From positions 6,471,501 through 6,535,500 of the forward strand of contig OX621258.1 in NCBI GenBank assembly GCA_951640165.1: a DNA stretch of 64,000 nucleotides, read 5' to 3'. Each line of letters starts with the position of its first letter. The stretch's first letter is position 1. This stretch comes from Pseudoips prasinana. Lineage: Eukaryota > Arthropoda > Insecta > Lepidoptera > Nolidae. Below, piece by piece: positions 1 to 11,018 of the stretch. The translations under genes and the position numbers were made by a program. Under the pieces are notes generated by a model. That model saw only the letters and a list, made by a program, of their open reading frames with translations. It searched no databases and had not been told where the DNA came from.

Positions 1-504
1 GTAGGCTGTTGATTCGATATAAATTAATATGTCATTTAAAGTTTGTCAATTTTTATCCCCAAGGGTGTAAGTTAACTATAGGGAATAGCGGACAAAAGTT
101 AGTATGGAAATATCTAAGGTCTATGTGAATGTTTAATAAGTTTGGGTTAAGAGGAAAAATATTAGAGATATTCTGATGGAACAGATACAACATTGACGGA
201 GTTTTATAACAAAATGTGGGGATAAAGTCGTGGGCACAGCTAGTAATTAATAATTTATTGTTCAGTATTTAATATACAAATTAATTGAATGGAGAGCTGT
301 ATTAGGGTTTTTATAAATAACAAACAATACCGTTACGCTGGAATAGTCATTCATTGCCTCCTGTACCAAATTAAAGCTGTGACATTTAGGAATATCGATA
401 TTTATATAATTATACATATACACACACATATATACGTTTGAATATATAAATATATATATATATAGATAACAAATTTTAAAAATTCTTAATTGTCACAGTT
501 TTAA
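1..504. other. Unassigned AT-rich sequence
   Basis: No coding potential or recognised repeat is seen. A short AT-rich low-complexity patch of alternating TA/CA steps lies near 405-465. The satellite array begins just to the right. Confidence 0.5.
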
Positions 505-2490
505 TTAAGTACCGGAAGCAATTATTGACTGTACTGCAGAACGGTATTGTTTTTCGTGCAAAAAGAAAATTAAAATAACTTATCAGCATGCGTCGTTGTT
601 TCTAATTTGCGACCCTTTTTATAAAACATGTATTTTCAGATATGATATCTTTTTCTGACATGCTTTTCTGCTCCATATTGACAGAACTATTTCTTTAAAG
701 TATCCAACTGTATTCACAACTTACGTCTTAACTTTAAATACCATAAAAGATGACGGCATGCGGGCAAATTGTTATTTTATTGCAATGTTCTTGAAGTCAT
801 CACTTTCTGAATTTTCATTAACCCTTGATTTTTTTTTGTGTCAGAAAAGATGCAGAACTATTTTTTGAAGGTATCAAAATGTGTGCTTGGGTTCTTAGTG
901 AACCAGAAAATAAATATAACTTATCAGCATGCGTCGATGTTTCTAATTTGCGACCCTTTTTCTAAAACATGTATTTTTCAGATATGATACCTTTTTCTGA
1001 CATGCTTTTCTGCTCCATATTGACAGAACTATTTCTCTAAAGTATTAAGCTGTATTCAGAAAGAACGTTTCATTTTTCAATACTATAAAAGATGACAGCA
1101 TGCGGGCAAATTTTTATTTTATTGCAATGTTCTTGAAGTCGTCACTTTCTGAATTTTCATTAACTCTTGATTTTTTTTTGTGTCTGAAAAGATGCAGAAC
1201 TATTTCTTAAAGGTAACAGAATGTGTGCTTGGGTTCTTACTGAACCAGAATATAAATATAACTTATCAGCATGCGTCGATGTTTCTAATTTGCGACCCTT
1301 TTTCTAAAACATGTATTTTTCAGATATGATATTTTTTTCTGACATGCTTTTCTGCTCCATATTGACAGAACTATTTCTCTAAAGTATTTAGCTGTATTCA
1401 CAAAGTACGTTTCATTTTTCAATACTTTAAAAGATGACAGCATGCGGGCAAGTTTTTATTTTATTGCAATGTTCTTGAAGTCGTCACTTTCTTAATTTTC
1501 ATTAACTCTTGATTTTTTTTTGTGTCGGAAAAGATGCAGAACTATTTCTTAAAGGTATCAGAATGTGTGCTTGGGTCCTTAGTGAATCAGAAAATAAATA
1601 TAACTTATCAGCATGCCAATTGTTCCTAATGTATGACCTCATTTTAAAAAAACCTGTCTTTTTCTGATATAGATTGTTTTTTCTGACATGCGTTTTTGAC
1701 CCAGGTAAACTGAACTTTTTGTCACAACTATTTCGCTGTATGCCCAAAGTTTGTCTTAACTTTAAATACTAAAGACCTTGTCAGCATGTGTGGAACTTTG
1801 TGTTTTATTGCAATGTTCTTGAAGTCGTGATTTTCTGAATTTCAAATAAATCTTCAAATATTTTTTTTGTCATAATAGTTGCAGAACTATTTCTTAAATG
1901 TATCAGAATGTGTGCTTGGGTCCTTAGTTAACCAGAAAATAAATATTACTCATCAGCATGCGTCATTACTTCTTAGTTACAATCGACTTTCTTAAACATG
2001 TCGCCTTATCCTGTTTTACTTGTAATTTTTCGGGAAGTTTACATATAACGAGTGATAGGCTATTGGTTTTCTAGGAAAATATGTCAGAACTATCGTTAAA
2101 AATTATCAGGAACTCTAGAACTCATCGAAATATGATAAAAAATAAAAAAATTAGGTAAAATTTTTGGAAATGATCTGCTACGGGAAATTGGCATATCTAT
2201 CACTTGCTTTAATTATTTTCTTAGGGAAATCGGCCAGAACTATTGATAAAAAGTATCAGGAACTCCAGAACTCATTGGTATGCATCGAGAACTCTAATTT
2301 TTTTGTAAGTTTTTTGAAAATGATCTGTTACGGGAAGTTAGCAGATCATTTTTTTGATTGACTTTTTCTGACTAAAAATGCCAGAACTATTTTTAAATAG
2401 TATCAGGAACTGTAGAACTCACCTGCATGCGACGAGAACTCTCATTTATTTTTGATCTGCTGACAAATGATCTGCCAAGTTCATGGACAT
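505..2490. repeat. Satellite array, 171-bp monomer in 342-bp dimers
   Basis: The motif CAGAACTATT recurs at about 682, 853, 1024, 1195, 1366 and 1537, which is exactly 171 bp apart each time. Alternate monomers are more alike than neighbours: the block starting CTTATCAGCATGCG recurs at 579, 920, 1262, 1604 and 1949, spacing 341-345 bp. The basic unit is therefore a 342-bp dimer of two diverged 171-bp halves. At both edges the array decays to copies spaced about 147-150 bp (near 535, and at 2085, 2235, 2382) that keep the CAGAACTAT and GCATGCG landmarks. I see no open frame that respects the repeat, so this is satellite DNA and not a repeated gene. Confidence 0.9.
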
Positions 2491-3170
2491 GTTAAACACG
2501 CTAGCGCTAGACCAAACAGTAGGTATTTCAGTCAGTAATCTTTATTCCGGATGTCGAATATTATCACCAATGTTATTATATTTCAGACATTTACCATTAT
2601 TTTGACAATTATTTCGCGCGACAAATATTTATCCTTAAGACACACCAAATGGCTTGTTCTCAAATGTTTATTTGTGCGGTGGAATATGCAATTTGACATT
2701 TTCTAAAAATGTGTGTCACGCAGGAAGTCGAAGAGTTCTTAGCAGAGATATAAAACAAGAAAAAAATTCTTCAGGACGATATCTACGCCACCCACGGGAT
2801 GAGATGTGGTCTTGATTCTTATCTTCACCGTCCAGCAAATACTACACAACGTCTAATAACTCTAGGCTATTTAATTAGCTATTTCTTCTGTTTACTCGAT
2901 AAGCATTGCAAGTGAAATAAACTGTATCCGTGGGATCCAATTTATCTATCCGGCCAAAGCATTAGTTGCGAAACTTTTCAAATACCCCGTTCAAAGCAAC
3001 ACGTAATTTTATTGTACAAAGTAACGCGCTGTTGAAACCACCTGTCGCATTTAATAGAAAATTATGGCATTGAAAAATCTGTTGTTTTTTTAAATCGAGA
3101 AATAAATTGTATCGGAATTATTTAGTTAACGAAGATAGATTTGTTTAGATTTATGAAGTAAGAATGTATG
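2491..3170. other. Unassigned sequence with a small repeat fragment
   Basis: No gene is seen. A fragment near 2775-2825 (CGATATCTACGCC and GGGATGAGATG) matches the 3' part of interspersed repeat X, found more completely at 4884-5125 and 50933-51142. Confidence 0.45.
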
Positions 3171-3530
3171 GATGACGCAGCGGTAAGCAGGTACCTCTGC
3201 CAAATCTGCGCGAATAACGTGTTGTGATTTCGACTCGACTAATTGTATACGAGGACTCCTGTTCGCATCAATGGCAGGAAAATCTGTGTCCCGCTCCGTG
3301 GCTTTACGCTACACAACGCTAATCTACTTTTAAGAAAGCGCTTAAGATCTTGTTGATTGCGCTCTTCATTAAATCGCGCGAGTATTCTTAACTACGCACT
3401 TAACATTATTTCGCAGACATTGGTGTGGGTTACACGTTTACTACGCTCTTTATCAGTCTGTTTAAAATTATGTATTAATGTGTAACTGTTGGATGTCCCA
3501 ATAAAACAAAATAAAATAAAATTATAGGAT
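3170..3530 (+). repeat. Possible tRNA-derived SINE
   Basis: The stretch starts with an A-box-like GCAGCGGTAAGC and, about 60 nt later, a B-box-like GATTTCGACTC. It ends in AATAAAACAAAATAAAATAAAA. This is the layout of a degenerate tRNA-headed SINE, but the boxes are imperfect and I found no second copy in the window. Confidence 0.35.
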
Positions 3531-3540
3531 AGTAGACTAT

Positions 3541-3914
3541 TTCAATGGTAAATTATAATTTTAATTATTTTTATTCTTTGATTTAATAATAGCATCATGA
3601 AAACTGACAATATTTTTTGCGCCTTACACTATGCATTCACCGTATTTTTTCCATCCCATTATACTTATTTGACATTATTTTGCTACTTTTGATATAATTT
3701 TGTTACTTTTGACATTATTTTACTGTTTAATTTAATGAATTGTTATTTTAATGCAATGCAATGCGTGGTCATAATGTATATACACATTGTTTTTACTTGA
3801 CAGATCCTACCAATAAACATTTATCATTATTTCTAAATAAATATGACTGCGACTAATCGTGATTCCCTTATTTGCGAACAAAATATGTATAAGAAGAGTA
3901 ATTTTATCTTGTCA
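3541..3914. other. Unassigned AT-rich sequence with a short internal repeat
   Basis: Around 3660-3725 the phrase TTTGACATTATTTT and close variants recur about three times. No gene is seen. Confidence 0.4.
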
Positions 3915-4150
3915 GCCGAATTAAGTCCACTGCTCCCCAAAGGATTTCCACAATGGGGTTGTGTCCATCATTTGGATAAATATGCCATTATCGCTTGGCA
4001 GACGGGTTGGCGATCACAGTATGATGGTCATAGTACATAGAGAGCAGTCTCTCTGCATGGTCTGTGGTAGATATTCTCTCTGGACGTTACGCGCCCCCCG
4101 AGATGAGATAGGGTGGCGGCTATGCCGTCAACCACACAGCAAATTAACGA
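3915..4150 (+). repeat. Interspersed repeat X, copy 1
   Basis: It shares with 4884-5125, 18256-18510 (reverse), 19093-19325 and 50933-51142 the ordered landmarks: GTCCACTG, a CCATAATCGC-like block, GACGGGTTGGCGATC, ATGGTCATAGT, TCTCTGGTAGGTATTC-like, GGGATGAGATGG and TGCCGTCACCACACAG. No protein is encoded. The parent element is not identified. Confidence 0.7.
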
Positions 4151-4159
4151 AGAGTAATT

Positions 4160-4880
4160 TATCAATTCTAAATTTAATGTTTAGGAATGATTCCTACCTT
4201 AGTTTATTTGTAAGTTCGGTAATACGACGGTCAGTTCAGTTGTTAAGAAATAAAATCATTATATTTTACTGACCTGTGAAGATGTGTGACCTATTTACTT
4301 TCCATCTCTCTTCTTATTTTTGTTTCGAGTGGTGATTTGTTTGGGTATTTGGGTTTTACCCACAGCAATACTTACACAATTCGGGCCAATATCAACGGTA
4401 ACCAACAGAAACACATTTCAAGACCTCACGATCTCACAAATAACGATTTTGAAGAACATGGATCCAGAAAAAAAACAGCATTACAGCCTTTAATAATTAT
4501 TACTACAAGAATTTCAATAACTTCGGTATCGGTCTTTGGATGCAATCAAACTTCGGTTTAAGAAAGGACGGTTAAGTTTATTAGTTAAATATTTGATGTA
4601 TTTAACGACTCGTCCAATGACGATATTTATTAATGGAATTGAAAAGAAGGAAGTTATCAGTTCCACGGTTTGTTTTTTAGGGTTTGCGTGCTGCTACGAT
4701 ATCGCCGTTGCTATCGAATTCTTATTGGATAAAAAATATGTTAAAATCTTTTGCATCAACCAAAGAACTGAAATTTTTGAACACTTTAATTTCTTTTTAA
4801 GGCCTCTTAAAAGGCTATTTTATTTCTGGAAAGTTTAGTTAAGTTTCAAATATTAAGACAGGGTGTATTTCAATGGCATA
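4160..4880 (+). other. Unassigned stretch with coding-like patches
   Basis: Three overlapping short open frames run through 4286-4838. One continues from an ATG at about 4458 (Met-Asp-Pro-Glu followed by a Tyr/Asn-rich run). The frames do not join into one protein and I do not recognise a family. A polyadenylation-like AATAAAATC near 4250 followed by a start codon downstream would fit a decayed LTR-type element. That is only a guess. Confidence 0.25.
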
Positions 4881-4883
4881 TCA

Positions 4884-5125
4884 TCATGTCAGCCAAAGTA
4901 CGTCCACTGAAGCCCCCCAAAAGAATGGCCCCCATTCTTTTGGGAGGCTTTTACATGCCATAATCGCCAAGCTTGGCAGACGGGTTGGCGATCGCAGTTT
5001 GATGGTCATAGTTGACAGAAAAACGCTGCTGCCCATTCTCTGGTAGGTATTCCCTCGGTGGATTTCTACGCCCCCCACGGGATGAGATGGGGTGATGATA
5101 TTCTACGCCGTCACATTCATATAAG
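4884..5125 (+). repeat. Interspersed repeat X, copy 2
   Basis: Same landmarks as copy 1, more complete: ATCATGTCAGCCAAAG, GTCCACTG, GACGGGTTGGCGATCGCAG, CTGGTAGGTATTCCCTCGG, and a 3' part ending GGGGTGATGATATTCTACGC. No coding capacity. Confidence 0.75.
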
Positions 5126-5129
5126 ATCG

Positions 5130-5925
5130 TTTTGATGGGCTAACGTTAAAGTGTACAGTAGCAATACTAACAAAGAGTAAGTACTACTTTTTCATGACAG
5201 CCCTACTTTTATATCTGAGGAATAGTCATCTGGCCACGCCCACAGCAGGCTATGACGAATGACGTCACAAATTCCTTACTATTATCGTATCATACCAGCA
5301 GATGTAATGATAATGTTTTCGAGACGCTTTATACGCTGGATTTGCTGAAAATTTGTGATTTTTGTTTTGATCCGTTACTGTTATGGATGTCCGTATCGAT
5401 ACGTTTTGTAATCGATTATCTTTCGATTATCGAATCGATATCGATTATTCTGGGTCGTTATTAAACAAGATAATACTTGTAAGAAAAACATACGTATACT
5501 TGTGGAAATTATTTGAGAATCGTTTATTTATTTGTAATAAGTACGAAATTCGTTCCGTAATTTTTGCGTGAAAGAGTAACAAATATTCATAGCTACAACT
5601 ATACATTAATAGATCCATACTCACAAATTATCGCATTTATACTTTAGTAAAGAAAAAAAGATTTATTCCCAACATGCACCGATAATACTTAACCTAGTTT
5701 ACATCAAAAACAATATAACTAATTATATTTAGCCTACATAGGAGTTATTCTTTATAATAATAAGAATAAAGAATAAATACATAGGAGTTAATTTGGAAGC
5801 ATGCAACATTATCAGTAGCTAGGAAAGGCGTCTACCTCAGCAAATGTTACAGTAAATAATTACTGTAACGCTGATCTTCCGATAGGGCTAAAAAGACGAC
5901 GAATACGACTGCGTGATACTAGTAG
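5130..5925. other. Unassigned sequence with a Helitron-like scrap
   Basis: Around 5390-5450 there is a run rich in ATCGAT/CGATTA. From about 5545 to 5650 the phrase TTTTTGCGTGAAAGAGTAAC and TACTCACAAATTATCGCATTTAT mark a reverse fragment of Helitron-like family C. No gene is seen. Confidence 0.5.
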
Positions 5926-5929
5926 GATG

Positions 5930-6360
5930 TGTTATTCGGACATATAAGCTATATTACTACAAAGTTTCATCAAAATCCTTTCAGTAGTTTTTGCGTGAAA
6001 GAGTAACAAACATCCATACATCAATACATCCATACCCACAAACTCTCGCCGTTATAACCAGATGAACCCCGCGGTTTTACCCGCGTTAAATTTTATAAAT
6101 TATCACAGCTCCTCCCCCGTAGGGTACTATTATTGATTAAGCCCGTAGGTGATAGCGTGATAATATGTAGCCTATATTTTGACCCGACCTCTTCGTAATA
6201 TTCATGCAAAATTTGAAGCAAATCCATCCAGTACTTTTTGAGTTTAGCCCGGACATGCATACAGACAAACAGACAAAAATTCTAAAAACTGTATTTTTGG
6301 CTTCGATATCGATTGTAGATCAAGCCCGAAGTATCCTTTAAAAAAATATTCAATGTACAT
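5930..6360 (-). mobile_element. Two fused Helitron-like fragments (families C and A), reverse
   Basis: 5930-6060 carries the reverse of family C (GAAAGAGTAACAAACATCC). It runs into the reverse of family A from about 6065 (GCGGTTTTACCCGCG, then ATCACAGCTCCTCCCCCGTAGG, then GAGTTTAGCCCGGACAT). The family A part runs up to the palindrome at 6359-6617, which holds its last bases. These are short non-autonomous elements without ORFs. Family assignment rests on comparison with the other copies in this window. Confidence 0.7.
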
Positions 6361-6617
6361 CGGAACTGACGTGTTAGAGCAACAGCAGAATTGTAAACGA
6401 CACCGAAAATGGGAATAAAGGTTTAGTTTTGTATTTATATATATGTATGCAATAAAATCGTAGGAAAGTTTGACTTTCCTACGATTTTATTGCATACATA
6501 TATTACATAGATATTAGTAGGAAGTAGGATTAGTAACATAAATACAAAACTAAACCTTTATTCCCATTTTCGGTGTCGTTTACAATTCTGCTGTTGCTCT
6601 AACACGTCAGTTCCGAT
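6359..6617. repeat. 259-nt near-perfect palindrome
   Basis: The outer arms 6359-6438 and 6538-6617 are perfect 80-bp inverted copies. The inner arms 6439-6469 and 6473-6503 are perfect 31-bp inverted copies with a TTG loop. The only asymmetry is a 34-nt insert (6504-6537) on the right side. The inner arm carries the 5' end of Helitron-like family A (AAAATCGTAGGAAAGT), so the fold-back sits at that element's terminus. Confidence 0.93.
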
Positions 6618-6897
6618 ATAAAATGCCTGTTCCATAAAAAGGAATCTAAAGTAAATAAATAGCACAGGTTTATAAAGCGAGCTGTTATATTTTACCATAA
6701 ATCAACGCGCACGAGTTTTATACACCTGTCTGGGCGGAATTCTCGTGCACTTTTGATATTAACCATAACAGAATTTGGTTAAAAATAGGATTTGTGATAC
6801 GGCGAATGGCGTCAGATTTAGTTTCACGAAAAAATACCAGAGAAATAGAGTTATCCATACTATATACATATAGAACCTCGTTGATTTTGAGTTTTTT
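6618..6897. other. No gene seen
   Basis: AT-rich spacer between the palindrome and a MITE. A 130-codon reverse frame crosses this stretch and the MITE, but it is not protein-like. Confidence 0.4.
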
Positions 6898-7056
6898 GAA
6901 GTTATACTTCTTTTGGCGCGATGGAGAAAAATGATGAGAGTGAATTTTTACGATGCGCGCGCACACCGACACCAAAAAATTTAACAGCATGAAGTTAGTT
7001 CTAGGTGGTATGACAGTGAATTTTTGTTCAAGTTGTATATTAAGAAGTATAACTTC
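6898..7056. mobile_element. Short MITE-like element with 15-bp inverted ends
   Basis: The ends GAAGTTATACTTCTT (6898-6912) and its exact reverse complement (7042-7056) enclose about 130 bp of non-coding sequence. The ends fit a small non-autonomous DNA transposon. No clear target duplication was found. Confidence 0.5.
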
Positions 7057-7107
7057 TAACGCGTGTACATAAGTACACACAAGTTTTTTTTTTATATGAT
7101 AGCGAGG

Positions 7108-7232
7108 CAAATTAGCAATGAGTCACTTGATAGTAAGTGATCACCACAGCCCATGGACACTCGTATCTAACACCAGAGGGCCTTTAAGAAAGGAATAGGT
7201 TGAATAGGTTGCCATGTCACACCGGATCGGAA
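7108..7232 (+). repeat. Interspersed repeat E fragment
   Basis: The phrases GAGTCACTTGATAGTAAGTG, GATCACCACAGCCCATGGAC and CACTCG match repeat E, seen more fully at 37825-38095 and 59405-59645 and as a scrap at 31940-31990. Non-coding. Confidence 0.6.
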
Positions 7233-7273
7233 ATACCTCTGCAGTTAAATAATTCAACAGAGTGACAAATGTT

Positions 7274-7326
7274 CTTCACAGAAAATTCCCAAAATAGAAA
7301 AGTTATTTTGGGAATTTTCTGTGAAG
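7274..7326. repeat. Perfect 23-bp hairpin
   Basis: Arms 7274-7296 and 7304-7326 are exact reverse complements with a 7-nt loop. A near copy of the right arm recurs in direct orientation at about 7390-7411, so the hairpin is one part of a small local triplication. Confidence 0.85.
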
Positions 7327-7590
7327 AGCTTGACTCGGGATTGGAACCTTGGACCTCATTATGGTCCTGGGTTCAAAATCCGAAAAGTGATTTTGGAATT
7401 TTCTGTTAAGAACATTTGTAAGTTTAAGACCGAAGCCTGTGAATTGGCGATATCACACCCCCGAACACGTAAAGCCGTCGGTCCTGTACCTGACCTGTTT
7501 CCGGTTGTGTCTCTAGTTGTCCCACCGGATCATGAATGTAATGGAATATTGAGACTGTCCACCGTAGCCGTAATTCCTCCAGTTCCATTA
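7321..7590 (+). mobile_element. Degenerate tRNA-headed SINE
   Basis: A head-like part with GGTCCTGGGTTCAAAATCC (B-box region) is followed by the body landmarks CGGTCCTGTACCTGACC, TTTCCGGTTGTGTCTC and CCGGATCATGA. The same body follows the better preserved tRNA head at 24197-24505. An insert of about 50 nt separates head and body here. Confidence 0.65.
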
Positions 7591-8795
7591 TAATAACACG
7601 CATATAACGCTATTAACATTTTAATGTTTGAAAGGGGTTTATCTGGTGGAATTCTGAACGTAACAGTCGATATCATATTTGTAGTAACAAAGCCAATGGA
7701 TGCAGGGGAACTCGTAAATTAATCAGTGGGTATAGTTGTATGTGAGTTAATGGCAAAGCGCTTTCCTCGGTATAATAGAGGGTGTTGTGTCGATCCCCAC
7801 CGGACGATTAAATTTGAAGGAAAACAATAAAGACTGTAAACATGTTAATTGGAAAATCACTAAACTAAACATCTTTATATCAAGCGTAATTTCGCATGAC
7901 TTTCGGTGTAAATAAATAATAATATGTACAATGAAAACGTAAACAACATAGTAAATAAGCGTAGTTTGTGTATTTTATATTTCAAATAGCTTTGTTTTGG
8001 AAAGATACACCCATACGTATTTTTATTATTAGAGTAATATCATAATAATAGAACAGTTAAGTCTTCATTACGTCGTAAACTTCGAGTCCGAAGACGACGG
8101 TGCGGTGACGGAGCAGTTAAAAATGAAAGGAAGAAATATATTTTTTTCATAACATATACGGAAAATACATTACACCCCCATGTAGAACGCGTTGTGTTCA
8201 AGAGCTTACCGTAACATGGGAAACGAACATCCTTAAAGATCATCGTTAAAGAGTGAGAGGGGTATACCAGCAAAATCCCTCTACAATCTATTAAAAGACT
8301 TAGGGTTATCAAGAACTTCCGTAAGTTCTATATTAGAACGAGTATCCAAAGCGGATTTGATAGTTTAGTTTTGTGTTATGTTTTAAAACTGTTTAATAAC
8401 TTTTCAATTATTCTTTACAGAATGAGATATTTACGGCGCAGAAGTTGACTCACTGGCTAAGTAATCTCATGATGAAACCCATGAGTTATGTTTACCCACA
8501 GAAATCTGTGTTTTTACCAATCCATGTATCTACCACTGTGGCCCAGTTTTTATTTTGGGCCAAATTTTCTCATCACTTGTAACACTTTTAGAACCAAGGA
8601 ACTCATATTAGACCTCCTATCGCTATGCTTTTGTTTCATTATACCCTTAGGAGTAGTTACTAGCCATTACTGCCATTTTCTCATACAAACGTATTCCTGA
8701 TTTTAGTTCTTGAATTTTAATACTCGACCAATATACCTTTTTCTTTGTTTATTGTGGCATTGTATTTATTTTTACAATAAAAACGAACTTACATT
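7591..8795. other. No gene seen
   Basis: Unassigned AT-rich sequence. Open frames on either strand are short, rich in Phe/Leu/Ser and not protein-like. Phrases near 7735-7820 (a GGTATAATAGAGGG patch and CGATCCCCACC) resemble a worn tRNA-like SINE head, but the evidence is thin. Confidence 0.4.
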
Positions 8796-8799
8796 AAAA

Positions 8800-9076
8800 A
8801 TCGCGGGGGATTTCACTCGCGTTTAACTATATAAATAGCATATATGTAATTTGGATATATAAGCTATATTACTAAAATTTTTCATCAAAATCTGCAGAAG
8901 CAAACATCTACATATGTATAAATCTATACTCACAAACTTTCCCATTTATAATATTAGTAGGATATTACTACAAGGTTTCACAAAATCCGTTCCGTAGTTT
9001 CTGCGTGAAAGAGTAACAAACATCCATACATCCATAATTCCATATTCACAAACTTACGCATTTATAATATTAGTAA
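8800..9076 (-). mobile_element. Helitron-like family C, two reverse partial copies
   Basis: ATCGCGGGGGATTTCACTCG is the reversed 3' hairpin region of a copy. Then come GGATATATAAGCTATATTAC and CTCACAAACTTTCCC. A second partial copy follows from about 8960 (GAAAGAGTAACAAACATCC, ending CTTACGCATTTATAATATTAG). Non-autonomous; no ORF. Confidence 0.7.
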
Positions 9077-9177
9077 CATAGGCTGTCTTCCTGGTCGAAT
9101 TTTGCCAGACTTAATATAGACTTCGACGCATCAACAACTGCGATATCGCTGATGAATTTGCAATAGAACAGATATAA

Positions 9178-9585
9178 TATAATATCCTGGGAGATTATTT
9201 ACACACGGCCATCTGATCCCAAACTAAGCAGAACTTGTACTATGGAAACCAGATAACTGATATACTACTTATACTTACTACTTTTCTTTTCTAAATACAT
9301 ACAATTAATAGATAATTACACCCAGAGTCAGGACAAACAGACACGTTCATGCATACAGTCACAGTCCTGGGTTGGAATCGTTTGACTAATCCCCATGCAC
9401 GTCATAGATTATTTAGAATATTTTGCGTAAATATTAAGACAATTATAAAAAAATGAGTACGCTTAAATATGTTTATGTCTCATTTGTCCCGGAAGTTATA
9501 CCGATAACAAACTGTGCTACAAATCGCACCCAGGACCTGCGGCGTAAAAGGCAAGCGTTTACCAACCAAGCCAACCGGCCCGTTT
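9178..9585 (-). mobile_element. SINE-1, full length but interrupted, reverse
   Basis: From the 3' side it reads AATATCCTGGGAG, CACACGGCCATCTGATCCC, ACTATGGAAACCAGATAAC and ACCCAGAGTCAGGACAAAC. About 130 nt of extra or strongly diverged sequence follows. The tRNA-like head then appears in reverse: CACCCAGGACCTGCGGCG, then TTTACCAACCAAGCC, AACCGGCCCG. SINE-1 is a tRNA-headed SINE with at least eight copies in the window. Confidence 0.75.
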
Positions 9586-9944
9586 ATAAACGCAAATTTC
9601 TATCTCATTAGCAAAGTACGTAAAAGTATTTCAGATATTTAACTTTTATGTTGCATTTGTTTTTAATTAAAAATAAAAAAAAATAATTACACGCATTCCG
9701 TAGTGCAAAAACAACATGTTTGTCCATTAAAATATTTTTTTTATGTGTTAATATAAAATTTATCTACGCACATGATTAACAAAATATTACAGGGTGTACT
9801 AACTAGCTGGGCAGGCGTCATAAAAGAGAATCAAATCAAATAAAAAATTCTGAAGCTCCAAGTGATTGTTACACTGTACTTGTATCATATATAGTACCTA
9901 TTTGTTATTTTGGGTACTGTTGGTGTTAATAATTGTTGGCGAAC
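9586..9944. other. No gene seen
   Basis: AT-rich spacer with several A/T homopolymer tracts. Confidence 0.4.
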
Positions 9945-10245
9945 CAAATAAATAAATACATGGAAAGAATTAGATGGACAGAGAAACAGTAGATGAGAAG
10001 GTATCTGTAATTAACAACTTGAAGAACAGATAGGGAAATCTTTTGGGGCACATGGCACTCTCATAAAAACATCAAGGAATAAGAAATCTGAGCAAACTAA
10101 CAATAACTTACATGGATCAAATATAAGAGAAAGTTTATGTCAAGTCATATCAAGAAGTCATCAAGCGCTTGGCGAAGATTGAGAGGAATAGAGAAAGCTC
10201 CACCTACAAGAACATAACTCTTGAGTTGGATAATGATGACCAACG
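9945..10245 (+). pseudogene. LINE reverse transcriptase C-terminal remnant
   Basis: Frame-shifting translation gives pieces typical of the extreme C-terminus of insect non-LTR reverse transcriptases. There is an ERIRWTEKQ-like start, then a stretch near TYMDQIKEKVYVKSYQEV (about 10107-10160), then KRLAKIERNREKAPPTRT. Several stops and frame changes break it. It resembles the fragment at 23716-23955. What is seen is sequence-level similarity only; the LINE clade is not certain. Confidence 0.55.
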
Positions 10246-10254
10246 AATGGCTCT

Positions 10255-10450
10255 TTGTCTTCTTCATCATGGTTGTCCCAGTGTCAGATTTGTTCAAGCC
10301 GCTCAATAAACCACTGACACTGGCGTAGGTATACACTGTTGTCTAATGATAACAACCCAGACCGACATTTCCACGCGCCCTTTCTAATCAAACCACTATG
10401 GCAGTCACCCACCACCAAACTGATCGCTTGTTTTACATTATCGATTACTT
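10255..10450 (-). mobile_element. 5S-rRNA-headed SINE, reverse
   Basis: Reverse landmarks are AACAACCCAGACCGAC, CACGCGCCC, AAACCACTATGGC and AGTCACCCACC. They match the 5S-derived head and body seen at 51145-51390. The left part (about 10255-10325) holds the inverted phrase CCAGTGTCAG / CTGACACTGG. Confidence 0.55.
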
Positions 10451-11018
10451 ATATACTAGCGAAAGCAACTGGCTATGATTTTCATTTATATTTAGTTTAT
10501 TTCTCCCAGGTTTATCTCTTTCCGGCGTTACACTCATTCCCATTATTTCATGAGAGAGTCGTATGTCCGTCGCAAATCGCTAGTCTCCATAGGATATTAT
10601 TTATCTCTTTCGCGGTATTCTGAAGGGTTTTTGTTACTCCCAAATGTATAGGGGCGATAAAAGTAGAACATTTAATAGCTATGAAGTTTTTCTGTTACTG
10701 GCTTTTATCGTAAGAAACGGTTAAAAATAACGCCGTTTGAACAACATTTTCATTAATGTAACAACTTCTTTTCTAAAATTATCATCACCTCGCCGTTTTT
10801 CCAGTTCCAAGTTAAATGCTTTATCGTATGACGCATCTAATTGTTTATATTTTTGTCTGCGTTGTTGCTTTTGTGTGACCGCTGCTGGGATTTATTAGTC
10901 CGCTATTTTAAATGTTTTTTTTTTTATTTTATTTTCCCGGCTAACATCTTAAGCTTGTTCTGAACTTAAATAAAGTACTTTATGTGTAACATCTTTCCTC
11001 TCCGTTGCTAGTGATTTT
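10450..11018. other. No gene seen
   Basis: Unassigned AT-rich sequence with a T-rich tract near 10910-10935. Confidence 0.4.

Noticed and set aside
6718..7110. A 130-codon reverse frame
   Set aside because: It spans a MITE and AT-rich spacer, has no recognisable domain, and changes composition at the element border.
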